DNA of 64,000 bases from Pseudoneurospora amorphoporcata (lineage: Eukaryota > Ascomycota > Sordariomycetes > Sordariales > Sordariaceae). Of the stretch, positions 10,480 to 21,668 are shown in pieces. Position 1 is the stretch's first letter, and each line of letters starts with the position of its first letter. The notes under the pieces are model-generated. The model was not told where the DNA came from and ran no database searches. It saw nothing but the letters and a program-made list of their open reading frames with translations. Position numbers and translations under genes: made by a program. The DNA lies in contig MU859128.1 in NCBI GenBank assembly GCA_033297205.1, forward strand, positions 62,001-126,000, read 5' to 3'.

Positions 10480-10810
10480 TGGCGGAGGACCTCAAGTGTC
10501 AGACCTGCAAAGGTCTGCCAAACAGTCAACCGAGCAACTGGACCAAAAAGCTCCGGCGCTCGCACGGGCTACGAAGACGAAGAGATATAGGATTTTATCG
10601 CCGAAGACGATTCCGACGTTCCTATTGGCGCACCCGATAAGATCAATATCCCACTCAAATTTATTAGACACGCATACAACCACTCAAGGAACACTTCCGT
10701 GGCGTTGTTGAGTGGCTTGTCTATTGCAAAGTCCACCCTAACTTTCCCGAGAAGACTGCTAGGCTGTAAAGGCTCGGCTGGAGGAAGCTCGATCGATGAC
10801 GACGTCCGTG
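10480..10810 (+). pseudogene. Relic of a DUF4211-domain gene
   Basis: On the plus strand, 10,567-10,680 reads YEDEEI, a TAG stop (10,588-10,590), then DFIAEDDSDVPIG and INIPLKFIRHA. After a 1-nt deletion near 10,677 it continues as LKEHFRGVVEWLVYCK and HPNF. A TAA follows where a Tyr codon is expected, then RLGWRKLD, and a 4-nt duplication (CGAT, near 10,793) shifts the frame again before DDDVRDV. This order (DFI-acidic, IPL-FTRHA, HFRDVVEWLV, YRLAFRKLD) is that of the C-terminal DUF4211 domain of fungal and animal nuclear proteins. With several stops and at least two frameshifts it cannot be functional. The rest of the gene is not recognisable here. Confidence 0.65.
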
Positions 10811-11051
10811 ATGTGAAGCGACTTTGTGGTGGCCACGGGTTGTTGATACCGGCAACGTTGTAAAATTGTTGTGGTTGGTAGAAAGCCGGCCCACGAATCG
10901 TTCTAGGCAATGGAGGGCCAGAAGCTGGAGTGGATGCGGCCGTGGGAGAGGCTTGACGGGAGTTGGTCGCCGGACCTCCGGCCCTGGTAGGTTGATAGGA
11001 AGGTTCAGTTGGCATCGTGCTGCACTCTTGGGCCAGACACGACAATGTTAC

Positions 11052-11258
11052 CACTAGAACAATTCTATACTAGAACGATTCCAATTACGAAAACGATCCC
11101 AAATACTAGAACGATCCTAGGGCAGAAGAATTCTAAGCCAGAGCGATCCTCAGCTAGAACGATCCAAGAAACTAGAACAATCCTAAGCTACAAGGATACT
11201 GAGGTAGAGCGGTCCTGAGCTAGAACGATCCTAAGCTAGAGCAATCCTGAGCCTGTTC
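11052..11258 (+). repeat. Degenerate minisatellite, unit about CTAGAACGATCCTAAG
   Basis: About a dozen copies of a 14-18 bp unit with core AGAACGATCC follow one another with frequent substitutions and length changes. It sits between the DUF4211 relic and the duplicated 3' flank of the receptor gene, and does not code for a credible protein. Confidence 0.75.
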
Positions 11259-11419
11259 CTCGCACAACAATCAAAGTCTTACCTTAGTGCTTGTCTGCGC
11301 CTCGTGACATTTTCCATTGATTGCACTTTGACTAGGGACCTTGCGAGGACGGAGCTACCTGCCAATGGGTTGGAACTCTTCTATCTTAGTATTAGTCTTT
11401 TCAAATCTTCGTCTTCATC

Positions 11420-12068
11420 CTTCAACGGCAGGGCGTAAAGTTATAGAACTCGTTGCCCTATTCCGGGTTATCACAATCAAGTTCAAAGCCGCAGATGGAA
11501 TTCTGAGCTGGAAATGCCGGAGTTGAGTGACAACCATTCACAAATCTGTGCGCTTCTTCTCATCAGCCAGCATGGTTGATCCAGAAAGAGGACTGTCATT
11601 TCATCGCTCATACGAGCTAAATTACTAGTGTGAAAGAAAGTTTTAACTTCAACACCTAGTCTGTAATATAAAGTCACAGGTTAAGCTGCGATGCCCTGCA
11701 CCCAAACCAAGACCATGTAGCTGTGACAAAGCTACTACAAATGTGTTGGCTCAACCAAGCACCACCAAGGAAGAGACTAATTATCCGACCGAGGAGAATC
11801 GAGGCTTCTATCATTGTACCAACCTTGGCCATGACTGGGCAGTCACGGGTTAATCCCATGACATCTGAACTGTACAAGCACCTGCCAAAGGAGAGTCAAG
11901 GGAAGGAATAGTCTTGATTCTTTGTAAGGGAATACGTTATCCTGATAACAGTAGAAGGTTACCAGAATTTACAAAATTCCTATAAATTTGCCTATCCTCC
12001 CAGACCCTTCTGGTGGCACGCTAGAAAAATGAACAAAGGGAAAGAAATTGAGAAAGATAAGGAATACA
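11420..12068 (-). repeat. 3' flank of the NACHT-WD40 gene, duplicated at 215-900
   Basis: This is the sequence immediately downstream of the receptor stop codon. It is the partner copy of the left-edge repeat; homology continues into the receptor's coding tail to about 12,240. Conservation of the non-coding part shows that the duplication included the gene end and its flank, not only the coding tail. Confidence 0.7.
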
Positions 12069-15000
12069 TTATATGTCTTGCAAGAAACTAATAAACCAAA
12101 CCCGTCCCAATACGCTACCGATAGATATCATCCGTTCCTGGATGTCAAAATAGCATGGTCGGTAATTCGGTGGCAGCCAGAGTACGTTCTGGCCGTTGCA
12201 AGTAATCCAAGACCAATCCTGTCCCAAGCCATAGCCATGGCCCTCTGGATTATCTAGTACAACTTTGCTTTCGGTACTTTCTGTACCTATGTTAATACGT
12301 CCAACGTTGGTACGTAGGTAGGAATTAGTATCGTCAAACAATATATGGGTCATCGTAGTACTAGTATTAATCGTTTGGAGGCAGCGCCCCGACGCCGGAT
12401 CCCAGATCTCGATCGTCTTGTCCTCCGAACCGGACGCAAGCCGCTGGCCATCAGGCGAGAATGCCACTGAGGTAACAGGGTCGCTATGGCCTTCTAGAGT
12501 CTGGAGGTAGTTCCCCGACGCCGGATCCCAGATCTTGATCGTTTTGTCCTCCGAACCGGACGCAAGCCGCTGGCCATCAGGCGAGAATGCCACTGAGGTA
12601 ACAGGGTCGCTATGGCCTTCTAGAGTCTGGAGGTAGTTCCCCGACGCCGGATCCCAGATCTTGATCGTTTTGTCCTCCGAACCGGACGCAAGCCGCTGGC
12701 CATCAAGCGAGAATGCCACTGAGGTAACAGGGTCGCTATGGCCTTCTAGAGTCTGGAGGTAGTTCCCCGACGCCGGATCCCAGATCTTGATTGTTTTGTC
12801 CCACGAACCGGACGCAAGCCGCTGGCCATCAGGTGAGAATGCCACTGAGTGAACGTAGTAGCTATGGCCTTCTAGGGTCTTGAGGCAGCTCCCCGACGCC
12901 GGATCCCAGATCTTGATCGTCTTGTCCTCCGAACCGGACGCAAGCCGCTGGCCATCAGGCGAGAATGCCACTGAGCGAACGTAGCCGCTATGGCCTTTTA
13001 GTGTCTGGAGGCAGCTCCCCGACGCCGGATCCCAGATCTTGATCGCTTGGTCCCCCGAACCGGACGCAAGCCGCTGGCCATCAGGCGAGAATGCCACTGA
13101 GTAAACGTCGCCGCTATGGCCTTCTAGGGTCTGGAGGCATGCATTCCAATCCAATTCTACAGTTGGCTTAGTTCGAATCCATTCAGGTTCTTCAGCCCTG
13201 AAATTCCTCTTTATCAAGCTACCGCTTGGAGCAAATACAAGCGCTGAGATGTATGCTTGAAGTGGAGCTTGCTCTATTATTGACTTAAAAGATAGAGCAA
13301 ACCGGTAAGCATCCCAAATAAGCTTTGATAACTGCGATTGATTATTACCTCCCTATATCTTTAGTTAGACCAAGTTCCTAATTCGGAGTAGACTTGTACT
13401 TACTAGTAGGCCCTCGAGCTTTTTGATAGCAACAACGCCCGCAGGCATAGCTTGGAGTAGACTTAGAGCTTCGAGCCAGTAAAGGTACTTCGACTCCAAA
13501 AATGTATGGACAACCTCCTCAGCCCGTAAAGGATCATGCCGTTTTGTGTTCGTGCCAGAAACCGAGTCACACAAGTGATCAACCCAGTAGACGCACGAGT
13601 ACCGCACCGTCGCTAGCGGGTCCGGATCCGGTACTTCGACCTTGTCTCTCGGAAATCCCGGTGCGCTTAAGCCGTATATGTCGCGTCGCAGTGTTGTAGA
13701 CATGGCATCAAGTGACCTCGAGAAGATGGTATAGTTCACCTCTTCTTTCCCAGAAGGAAAAATCCACTTGAATGTCTCCAGAGAAGCTTGGTTACCAGCT
13801 TTATCAGAAGCATTGCCTAATAGAAAGTCCTTGGCTGATTGGTGGATAAAATAAACAGTCTGGTCTCGAAGAGTCAAAAACGAGCCGCAAAGCCCTATGA
13901 GCTCTTCCAGGGAGTGCGGATCATCTGAGATATCGTCTGACATCTCGACGAGAGTGGTCAGTTCTTGAAGGCTGATGGGTCGGCGAACAATAGAGGAGAC
14001 GGCAAGAATTTTCCTGCACAGATCCGCATAATCGGACTGAATAACCTGCTCCATCATCCGCGCATACAGGGAATCCAACCCGGGGGGGAATGCCCGTAAC
14101 TTTGTTAGTGTCTGCCACCTCCGAACGCTCGGGTCCGCAAGTACTTGGCAGACCAAGGCCACCCAGAGAAAAGTCCCATTCGCGTTAGAAGAGAGATAGT
14201 CATGTACAACCGTCTGCATTTTACTGTCGTACTTTTTCCGCTGCGACAAGTGAAGGACTGTGTGGCGGATATATGCATTGACGGCAGTGGTGACGGATTC
14301 GGCGTTTAGCTCGAGGCTGAGTCTGGACTGCTGCGCGGCTTTCTCCAACCGTTCCTCAATTTGCGGCCAATTACGGCTTGAGACAATCCACTTGACTCGA
14401 GATTCAGATGATGATTGCTGAGCAATTAAGTCTAGAAGCTGTGGTAGATCTGTTTTAATGCACTCGTCAAGCGCGTCAATGACTAGGTAGGTCGTTCGGA
14501 GGCTTGAGTCTTGTAAAATATTAGTGAAAATTTTCGATAGGGCGACCCACGTATTTGCATCTTTGAAGAGATTCTCGCCTGCACGGTCATACTCCTTCCG
14601 CACGTGTGAGAGGACAGATGGCTGCTGCTCGATAAGCAGGTAGATCAGGCCGCGCAATACGGCGGCTGCATTGTTGATGCGAGAGTCGGTAGCCTGGCAG
14701 AAGAAGTAGGCCACATTGCAATGGCGCGCGTTGGCAGTATTGCCTTGATCCAGCTCATTGATGATGCCGCACAGCAACATAGTCTTCCCTTTGCCGGGGT
14801 CGCCCTTAATCCATAGTAATCGATGCTGCGGGTGATCACGCCATCGCTGAAAGTCATCATTATCGAGGACCCAACGATATGAGTCCTGCAAAAGTCCGCC
14901 TTTGGTCGATTCGATGCGGGCTTTATCATGACAAGGATTGGTAAGGAACAAGTGCATCCGGCATTGCTGGTCCTTCTCTGACATTTGTTGTATTTCTTGG

Positions 15001-17059
15001 TTAGGGTTACACTCTCTTCGTGATAGATTCTTTGCGTAACCGGTCCCAGTCATGCCACTGTGATCAACGCCGTCAACATACTCAAAACCGATGAACTGTG
15101 CAATCACGTGTTCCCCGGCCTCGGTGGCTTCGTTGTCTTGCCTCTGCTTTGGGCCTTTCCTCAGCTGCTTCACCTTGAAATGCGTCCTTCGTAAATGCGC
15201 AGCGGCGTTATGGTACGCCTCGTATTGCTTTTTGCTTGAACATTCCCTGCAATCTGCGAGCAATGTTGTTGGCCGTACGGAGTCCGGAATGCTGTCAAGA
15301 TCTGGTTCACTGCAAACCCATTTAATCTTACGTCGGTGTATCGCTACCACATGGCTGCCCAAGTCCTTTACGGAGTTGAACCCATCCGGTCGGCGATCAC
15401 AATGAGGGCATTGGAGCCTCGTGAGCTCTGATTTGTCCTCCACTTCCGTAACAACCGAGTTCATGCCCGTCCCAGACGGGTTGAAGTCAGTGAGCCTAGC
15501 GGTAGCCTTGCCTTTTCTTTCATTGGCAGTTGTGGGTGGCAGCACGAGTAAGGATAATTCCTCTAAATGTTTGGCCAGATGATTACCAAACGCCTGAGGT
15601 GTCAGTTCCCAATCACTGGGCTTTGATCCGCTTCGTCGTTGTAGAGTTCCTTTGTAATCACATAGGGGGCAAGCCTCAGCACCGATCGTCTCTAGTGGTC
15701 TCCCCAATCGTTGCGTGTGAGCTTCGACATTCTCGGCTTTGATGATTTTCGAGTGTTTCTGCGTTAAGTGTCTCTTCATATTCCAGGAAGTGTACTGAAT
15801 TTCGTCACACATATCGCACCGCCAGTTTTTTCGGTGGACTTCCATCTCGTGTTGAAACCACTGTTCCCGCGTTTCGAAAAGGGGCGCGGGACAGCTGTCG
15901 AAAGTGCACACGTAGGACGAAAGATCGGCAAACACATGCCTCTGCCATTCTGTCGTGTTTGATATTTGGACCTGGATGTAGCAGTATGGGCACTGGAACC
16001 GTTTTTCTGGAGTCAATTCCGAGTTAGGCTCCGGAACCAACGATTCAAGCTCATCTTCATCTATTTCCACGGTAGATGACCCGCCAAAGTCCGTTACGGT
16101 AGCCATCGTCGTCTCTGCGTCTTCTTGATTCATTCCAGAGTGTCCGACCTCATTAGGATTTACCGTGGCTCTTGCGGAGGAAGACAAGTTATTGTTTCCA
16201 TAGCTGGCACCGGTTGTTTGCGCGCATAAGTTCGAATCGTAGCGATATATTTGAAAAGGGCTGTCGTAGAAGTAATCTTGTCGCCTGCTCTCGAGCCACT
16301 TCCTTCGTTGAGCATTGGCTTTCCCCAGTTTCCTGGCCAGAGGGTGGTTACAATCGAGCAAAGGGAACTTCTCACGCACATGCATGATATCTAGTTCCAC
16401 AGAGTCGGCATTCTTGAGTCGGCAAAAATCAAACTTGGAGTGGAGTACTGAGTCGTCAACTTGCATCGCTATCGTCATAAGACTAGTGATGGTATCCCTA
16501 ATACACTGACATAGTTCGTTCGATTCGGTGACGGTTTCGGAGTCTGCGGTTTCCAGCTGATTCTTTTTGATGTAGTCTGCAAATTCACTGTCTGAATCTT
16601 CGGAAGAGCTTATATCTATATCATCTGGTGGCGTGTTTATCGAACTCTTGACCCATTTTCGCTGTTTCCGGGTGCCATTCAAAATCGGCATCACTGTGAT
16701 GGTCAGTTAGAAACCGTGACTATGTGGTTTGCAAAGCCATTGCTATACGAACAGTCTCCGAGGAATATCTGAAGCTTGTCCAGTAGCCTCAAGACCTCGC
16801 TGTACAGATCATCGCGCTGTGTTCTGGGTCCATAAAAGCCGGGTTCAAACCACTCGTTCAAGTCCGTCTTGTACAATTCCCTTATGGAAACGGTCCAAGT
16901 CTCGAACCGGTAAAGTGAGTGTCTGACGGATTCGATGAGCGCTCCAAGCTCTGTAGCATTTTCTGTGACAACCACCATTTTCAGGCAGTCTTGGAGGAGG
17001 GTTCTGCATGCTTCAGCTTTCTGGCCAGTCCAGCCAGGGATTCCGACGTCGTGAGCCAT
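12069..17059 (-). CDS. NLR/STAND receptor: zinc fingers + NACHT + six WD40 repeats, about 1626 aa
   Basis: Spliced exons are 17,059-16,753, 16,693-13,404 and 13,352-12,069 (4881 nt). Introns of 59 nt (GTTCGT...CACAG) and 51 nt (GTAAGT...TATAG) both carry CTAAC. The protein has an alpha-helical N-terminus (1-230), a Cys/His-rich region with C2H2-like fingers (about 337-607, e.g. CDMC..H...H and CPHC..H...H), a NACHT ATPase (P-loop GDPGKGKT at about 733-740, Walker B YLVIDALDEC at about 837-846, sensor-like SSRNWP), a helical region, the linker DAYRFALSFKSIIEQ, six 42-residue WD40 repeats (about 1271-1522) and a 100-residue tail. This is the plan of fungal NLRs such as the Podospora HNWD incompatibility receptors, but with zinc fingers instead of HET. 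NACHT is expected to act as a nucleotide-dependent oligomerisation switch and WD40 as the ligand sensor. Start chosen at the ATG beginning MAHDVG; the frame is open further upstream to 17,281. Confidence 0.88.
12389..13145 (-). repeat. Six tandem 126-bp WD40 repeat units
   Basis: Units of 42 codons repeat in frame. The three nearest the C-terminus are almost identical in DNA (12,410-12,790). Across all six the scaffold (SVAFS.DGQRLASGS and IWDPASG) hardly changes, while residues 10, 11, 13 and 29 of the unit vary most: GD-Y, GY-R, YY-H, DP-T, and G/E/W. The same kind of few-site variability on a conserved frame is known from high-identity WD40 repeats of Podospora NLRs. Confidence 0.9.
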
Positions 17060-17647
17060 TTCTGGTGAAGGTAGCTTTTGGCTTAAAGGACGTCGCCAAT
17101 TCAACGAGAGAGAAGAGAATGTTTTGCGCCCTTTTGAGGCAGTGGAATAAGCTTTTGATAGCCGTCGTTGTTTGTTGGGCTTTGGCGAGCATTGGCAGTG
17201 AAAATGAGGAGAAGGAGTAGTCGGGACCAACGCCGAATGACTTTGCGAGGCTGTCAGTCTCTCGTGATTCTCAACAAGCAATCCGTCACCCCTCCGTGTA
17301 ACACACTCTCAGCTGAGTCGAGAGATAAGATTAGAGGCGGATTACGGGAACAAGGGTGGTGAGGGGCGAGACTAGTGACCAATTGAACTTCTTAGAAAGC
17401 GCCATCTTGGAAGTAGCATCTACGTTGGATTGGTTGGCGACGAGATCTTATTACGGCAGCGACGTTCCAGCCTGCTCAATGGGCATGCACGCAGGCCGTT
17501 CCCTCAGTGAGGGGGTAGGTTTTCCCCTCAGACGAAACCAGACGTGGAGGCAAGACTCCCGCAGCCGAGTTTTCTTTCCTCCAAGTTCAATTGTCCCTCG
17601 GTCATTCGTTCATTCAGCCAACCGCGCTCTGGGCCTCTCTTTCCATA
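17060..17647. promoter_or_regulatory. Shared divergent promoter region, NLR / DUF7580
   Basis: These 588 bp separate the start codons of two divergently transcribed genes. No TATA box or known site stands out, and I infer a bidirectional promoter only from the layout. An open minus-strand frame continues upstream of the chosen NLR start, so part of it could be coding if an earlier start is used. Confidence 0.45.
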
Positions 17648-19501
17648 ATGTCCGGTATCGAAGTTGCGGGACTTATAATCGGCATCATTCCGCTTTTGGT
17701 TACGACAATTGATCAGTGCCAGCAAGGTTATGAGTTTCTAGACGAATGGATTCACTTCCGGCGCGAGTTTTCCGAATTTTCCGAAACCGTCAGATGCCAG
17801 CGCTTACTTCTAAAGCAGCTGATCCGGAGGACTTTAGTATCGGTGACTGAGTCTGAGGAGACCTCAGCTAGGATGCTAGGGAACCCTGGCTGTGACGACT
17901 GGAGAGATCCAGCTATCACTGAGAAGCTTAAAAATAAGCTCCCCGGCGATGAAGAGTATGAGACATATTGTAAACTGCTGCAGTCTATCCATAGGAAGCT
18001 TGAAAAGGTGACGTCTGGACTTCAGAAGTACAGCGGGCTAGAGCCGGTAAGTACTTCTCTTCTTCGGCAAGACTTAAGTCATCTCGCAGCTTGATATGAC
18101 CAACAGTGCTCACCAAGGTCCCCTTTTATGTAGGCTCAATCCACAACACCGGCTGTCCGCACCCGAGTGCGGAATGAGTTGAGAAAGTTTCAATTCTGCT
18201 TTCAGAAAAAGCGATTAATGGATCGGGTTACCTTCATGTCACAGCAAATCCACTCACTGGAGAGACTTCTGGGCAACGCAGAAACTCTTCAAAACTCCCG
18301 ACAACCTTGTACTGAGAACAGCATTGTGGCACTGTTCGAGCGTGTTAGGCGGCAGGCGACCAGTCTACACCGGGCCATAACGAGGTCGTGGATATGTGAC
18401 TGTAGAGATAGCCACGCCTTCAAGCTCATTATCAGCAGACCATCTCGACATAGCCATAGCGGCCAAAACAATACAACATCCGAAGAGAAGCACCTCCGCA
18501 TTGCTCTACCATGCGGCTCCAGAGGGCAGGGACATATGCTCACGGCTCGGTGGTGTATTGCTGAAGCCGCTCTCACTACTACCTTTGAGCCACATGTTTC
18601 AGTCTGGAGTCAGTTTATATCCTCAGAAACCGCATCAACACAGATGCTGCTCACGGTTCCACCTGGTAACCAGGGCCGGAGAATAGCCGATAATGGCAAC
18701 TCTTCTACTATGCTAGTTCTATCACAGGCGTCCATAGTTTTATCCTCGGCAGACAGTCCATATCACCATGAGCCCCCGACGCTGGCTCCTGACAGCACCC
18801 ACATCATTCATGACTTGTGCTCCATGCTCAAGTTCCAACGAACAACTAGCCAGCTTGGCTGTCTTTTCGACGGCAGCGGCTCATATCACGCGTTGACGGT
18901 CGTGTCTACCGGAACATACAGCCCGGAAATCGTTGGTCAAGCTGTGAGCCTGGGACAGATTCTAACCCACAACACCTCGGGATCTTTAGCCTCGCGCGCT
19001 GAAAGACTGAACATAGCGAGTACCATTGCATACTCACTTCTCGAGCTCTTCCCCAGCCCTTGGTTTCCAGAAATTTGGGACAAAAACGACATCTTCTTCT
19101 TTGCCGATGAGAATCAGCAGGTAAATTTGAAGATGCCTTTCCTCGTTTCCAGGAACAACAGGAATGCGGTCCCACACGCACAGAGCTCTCACGACCATCG
19201 AAAAGCCCTGTTAGCGCTCGGAACCTTGATTCTCGAGCTCTGGTTCGGCCAGCCTCTTGAATTGCAACGCTCGTGGAGAGCCAACTTCGGCCCGGACGGA
19301 CGGGAAACCGAGTTCACCAAATTCAACGCTGCGGCGGCGTGGCAAGAATCTATCGCTGCCGATGGCGGGCCGATACTGCACAATATCACCCAGCGATGCA
19401 TCTACGGCAACTTTGGGCCGACGTCACTGAGTTTGGAAGACACCGAGCTGATCAAGGCAGTTTATGAGAATGTGGTGGTGGGATTGCAGACGCTTTGTTA
19501 A
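17648..19501 (+). CDS. DUF7580-type protein, 2 exons, about 588 aa
   Basis: Exons are 17,648-18,046 and 18,134-19,501, with an 87-nt intron (GTAAGT...TGTAG) in phase 0. The N-terminus MSGIEVAGLIIGIIPLL, a short hydrophobic helix, is the hallmark start of this ascomycete family. It is followed by a charged coiled region and a C-terminal part (about 390-580) with RLNIASTIAYSLLEL and KALLALGTLILELWFG. That pattern resembles a degenerate protein-kinase C-lobe, as in DUF7580 proteins; I see no catalytic HRD or DFG motif. Function is unknown. The N-terminal hydrophobic helix could be membrane-seeking, as in HeLo-like fungal cell-death effectors, but that is inference. Its head-to-head position with an NLR makes it a candidate partner gene. 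Confidence 0.75.
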
Positions 19502-19526
19502 ATGTTCAGCTGACAGATAAGATGAG

Positions 19527-20345
19527 TTATGTAGTCTTTGTAGTGAAAAGAGCAAGAAAAACAATTATGAAGAATGGAAATGTATCTGGACGTGTTAACA
19601 ATGATGGAATGGTACATCCATTCTCTTGGCTGAACCTTTTCCCACAGGATAGCCCGCTAATCTGAAAAAAGACCCATTTGTCACCATACCTGAATTCGCA
19701 GCTTAAATAATGGCACTGGTTTGCAGTAGTAAGGCCGGTAGTAGGTATTAGGAACAAATAATGGCTTAATTGGACACCCTGGCGCAAATCAAGAAGCATG
19801 GATCCATTGGCATTATTTTTACCTCCCCGTGTTGGTTTCTTTTTGGTCACCCAGGACACGCTGGCTTTGCTAATGTAGCCTTCGATTCCGGTTTGCCTGT
19901 TCCGCTCGCCAGACTCTTGATCATGGGGATTCCCTATCAGCCTGACCAGAGGACGCACACCGTCGACGTTGACCACATCACGTTCGAAGTCGTATGATGT
20001 CCCCATTCGTTGTGCCAGTCTTTTCGCGACCGTATTATCAGGCGAGATGGATAACCATTCCTCCTGTTTGAGAGTTTCCCTGATGACGGGGAGCGCCTCT
20101 TGATAAACCAATTCCACAGGCTTCTCGTGGTCGACATGTATGTGTGATATCCAAGGGTCGTCGGCGAGAGCGGTCAGGGCCAAAATATAATCTCGTGGCT
20201 CGGTGGATTCAAAGTGACCCTGTACGCAAATCCGAATCAAGAAACTCGGGCTCTGGTATCTTCCGAATCGTCGCATTGCAAGTTGTTGGAATGGAACGCT
20301 TGCCAGAAGGCACTTGCGAAAGTTGCGGGCCTTGGGGAGAGCCAA
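19527..20345 (-). pseudogene. 5'-truncated HET-family-like fragment
   Basis: The frame contains STEPRDYILALTALADDP and KPVELVYQEALPVI, which resemble the middle of fungal HET proteins (DPRDKIYALLGLA and the later VY-E- segment). The N-terminal HET motifs (YEALSYVWG, WIDALCINQ) are absent. The frame stays open for another 30 codons or so upstream to a TAA, without an ATG in a convincing context. The C-terminal half matches nothing I recognise. It is probably a decayed remnant; a real gene with missed upstream exons is possible. Confidence 0.4.
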
Positions 20346-20666
20346 CCAACTCTTGGCGTTCGATTTGGTCTCTTCAATGGGTGTTACGGCACTGGCGGAT
20401 GGGTCCCGGCACGTGATGTCGTACCGCGTGCACAGGCCACCTTAGCCCTGGGTTTGAAACGCTGGGCGCCAGGCGCGCCTTTGCACGTTTTCCTCGTTTA
20501 TTCTTTATCTTGCGATTCTAATATAGAGCTGGAATCAACGTGTTCAGCTTTGTCTCGTGACCACGTCGCTCGTGATTTGCCTGCCACCCTCACCGAATTC
20601 AGCGAACATTGGTGTCAGTCACGTGTTACGGCGATAGTAGACTACCTACATCGACCAGGTGGTTGA

Positions 20667-20713
20667 GGAACCTAACCCTAGTGCTGGCTGAGCCAGAACT
20701 AGGGTTAGGGTTC
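20667..20713. repeat. Telomere-repeat hairpin (telobox palindrome)
   Basis: The left half GAACCTAACCCTAG and the right half CTAGGGTTAGGGTTC are inverted repeats with one extra G, and the loop contains the further palindrome CTGGCT-G-AGCCAG. The whole 47 bp can fold into one stem. The arms are interstitial TTAGGG units facing outward from a centre. Confidence 0.8.
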
Positions 20714-21303
20714 TGACCGCCATATTTCGAAATACAGCTCCCTACAATTACTATCTGTTGGGCCGCCGCTACTTGGTAAGGTTGGTTGGCACTTGGCCCA
20801 CTTTCACTTCCAGACCACACCAGTATTTTTTTCTTTTTTCTTTCTCTCCCTATAGCGCTTTCTTTCTGAATGATCCAAAAATATCATTACTTCTTTCTTT
20901 GATTTAGCGTATCACTTCCTATACTATTGGCTATATTTTCGCACCTCTCGAAGGATTGATTAATTAAAGAAATGCGAGAAAAGAATGAGTAAACGCTATT
21001 TCTTGTGATGGCCTGGTCATCCGTCGCAACTATATAAGACCATTTGAGCGACCGAATTGCTAGCTTCAGTTACTTGTACCCTTTTGCGGGGATACGGGCT
21101 AGTTAGTGTAGTGGTCTGCTACCGCCGTGATATTTCTCAGCCCGGAACGGGAACTTGTCCTAACTTTTCTCTTATACCTACGTATGAAACGAGTTAGAAG
21201 GGGAATATTCAACAACTTATGGAGAACTCGAGAGTGCAATAAACGGACTATCAGCTTCCGAAGCGAACGTCCGAGTTGTTGGAGTTGGATTTGTTCTACT
21301 AGA
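20714..21303. other. Intergenic, no gene seen
   Basis: AT-rich in part (20,821-20,990). A tRNA-like A-box string occurs near 21,100 (TAGTGTAGTGGTC), but no tRNA cloverleaf can be drawn. No coding region recognised. Confidence 0.35.
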
Positions 21304-21668
21304 AGGTGTCAGGGGTCTGGCGTCCAGAGGTAATGCCTGGCTTCCATGTGCCAGGCCTGTGCCTGCCGGGGGTTCTCCAGACCACCCGGCTTGTCTCGGC
21401 TCGCTCGGCTTACCTCGGCCCAGTCTTGGCATTTCTAGCACCTTCTTCCTCACACCTCTTTCGTGTATTTAGTCGTGCCCAGTCTGGCTTCCAGACTGGC
21501 CCAGTCTTCTTGCTCCTTGTCGAATATTACAGCTTTCATCAAGGCCTACCTGTGTGTCAACCTCGTAGAACCCCTACAGAAGGCGACCACAACCAAGCAC
21601 ATCCTGGGCATCTTTTCATTACGCGATTCTATAAATCAATTGCGTTCACAATAGTATTTATGACACCT
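21304..21668 (-). mobile_element. Possible LTR-like segment
   Basis: The segment is bounded by a perfect 8-bp inverted repeat (AGGTGTCA at 21,304-21,311 and TGACACCT at 21,661-21,668), giving TGTCA...TGACA ends about 359 bp apart. Both ends fit the TG...CA rule. There is no matching target duplication and no second copy, so it could be one LTR of a decayed element or chance. Confidence 0.3.

Noticed and set aside
10569..11054. 161-codon minus-strand frame, Pro/Ser-rich
   Set aside because: Its C-terminal part is antisense to the DUF4211 relic, and the rest has no recognisable domain.
21080..21145. tRNA-like A-box string
   Set aside because: No acceptor or T arm can be paired and the B-box does not fit, so neither a tRNA nor a SINE can be supported.
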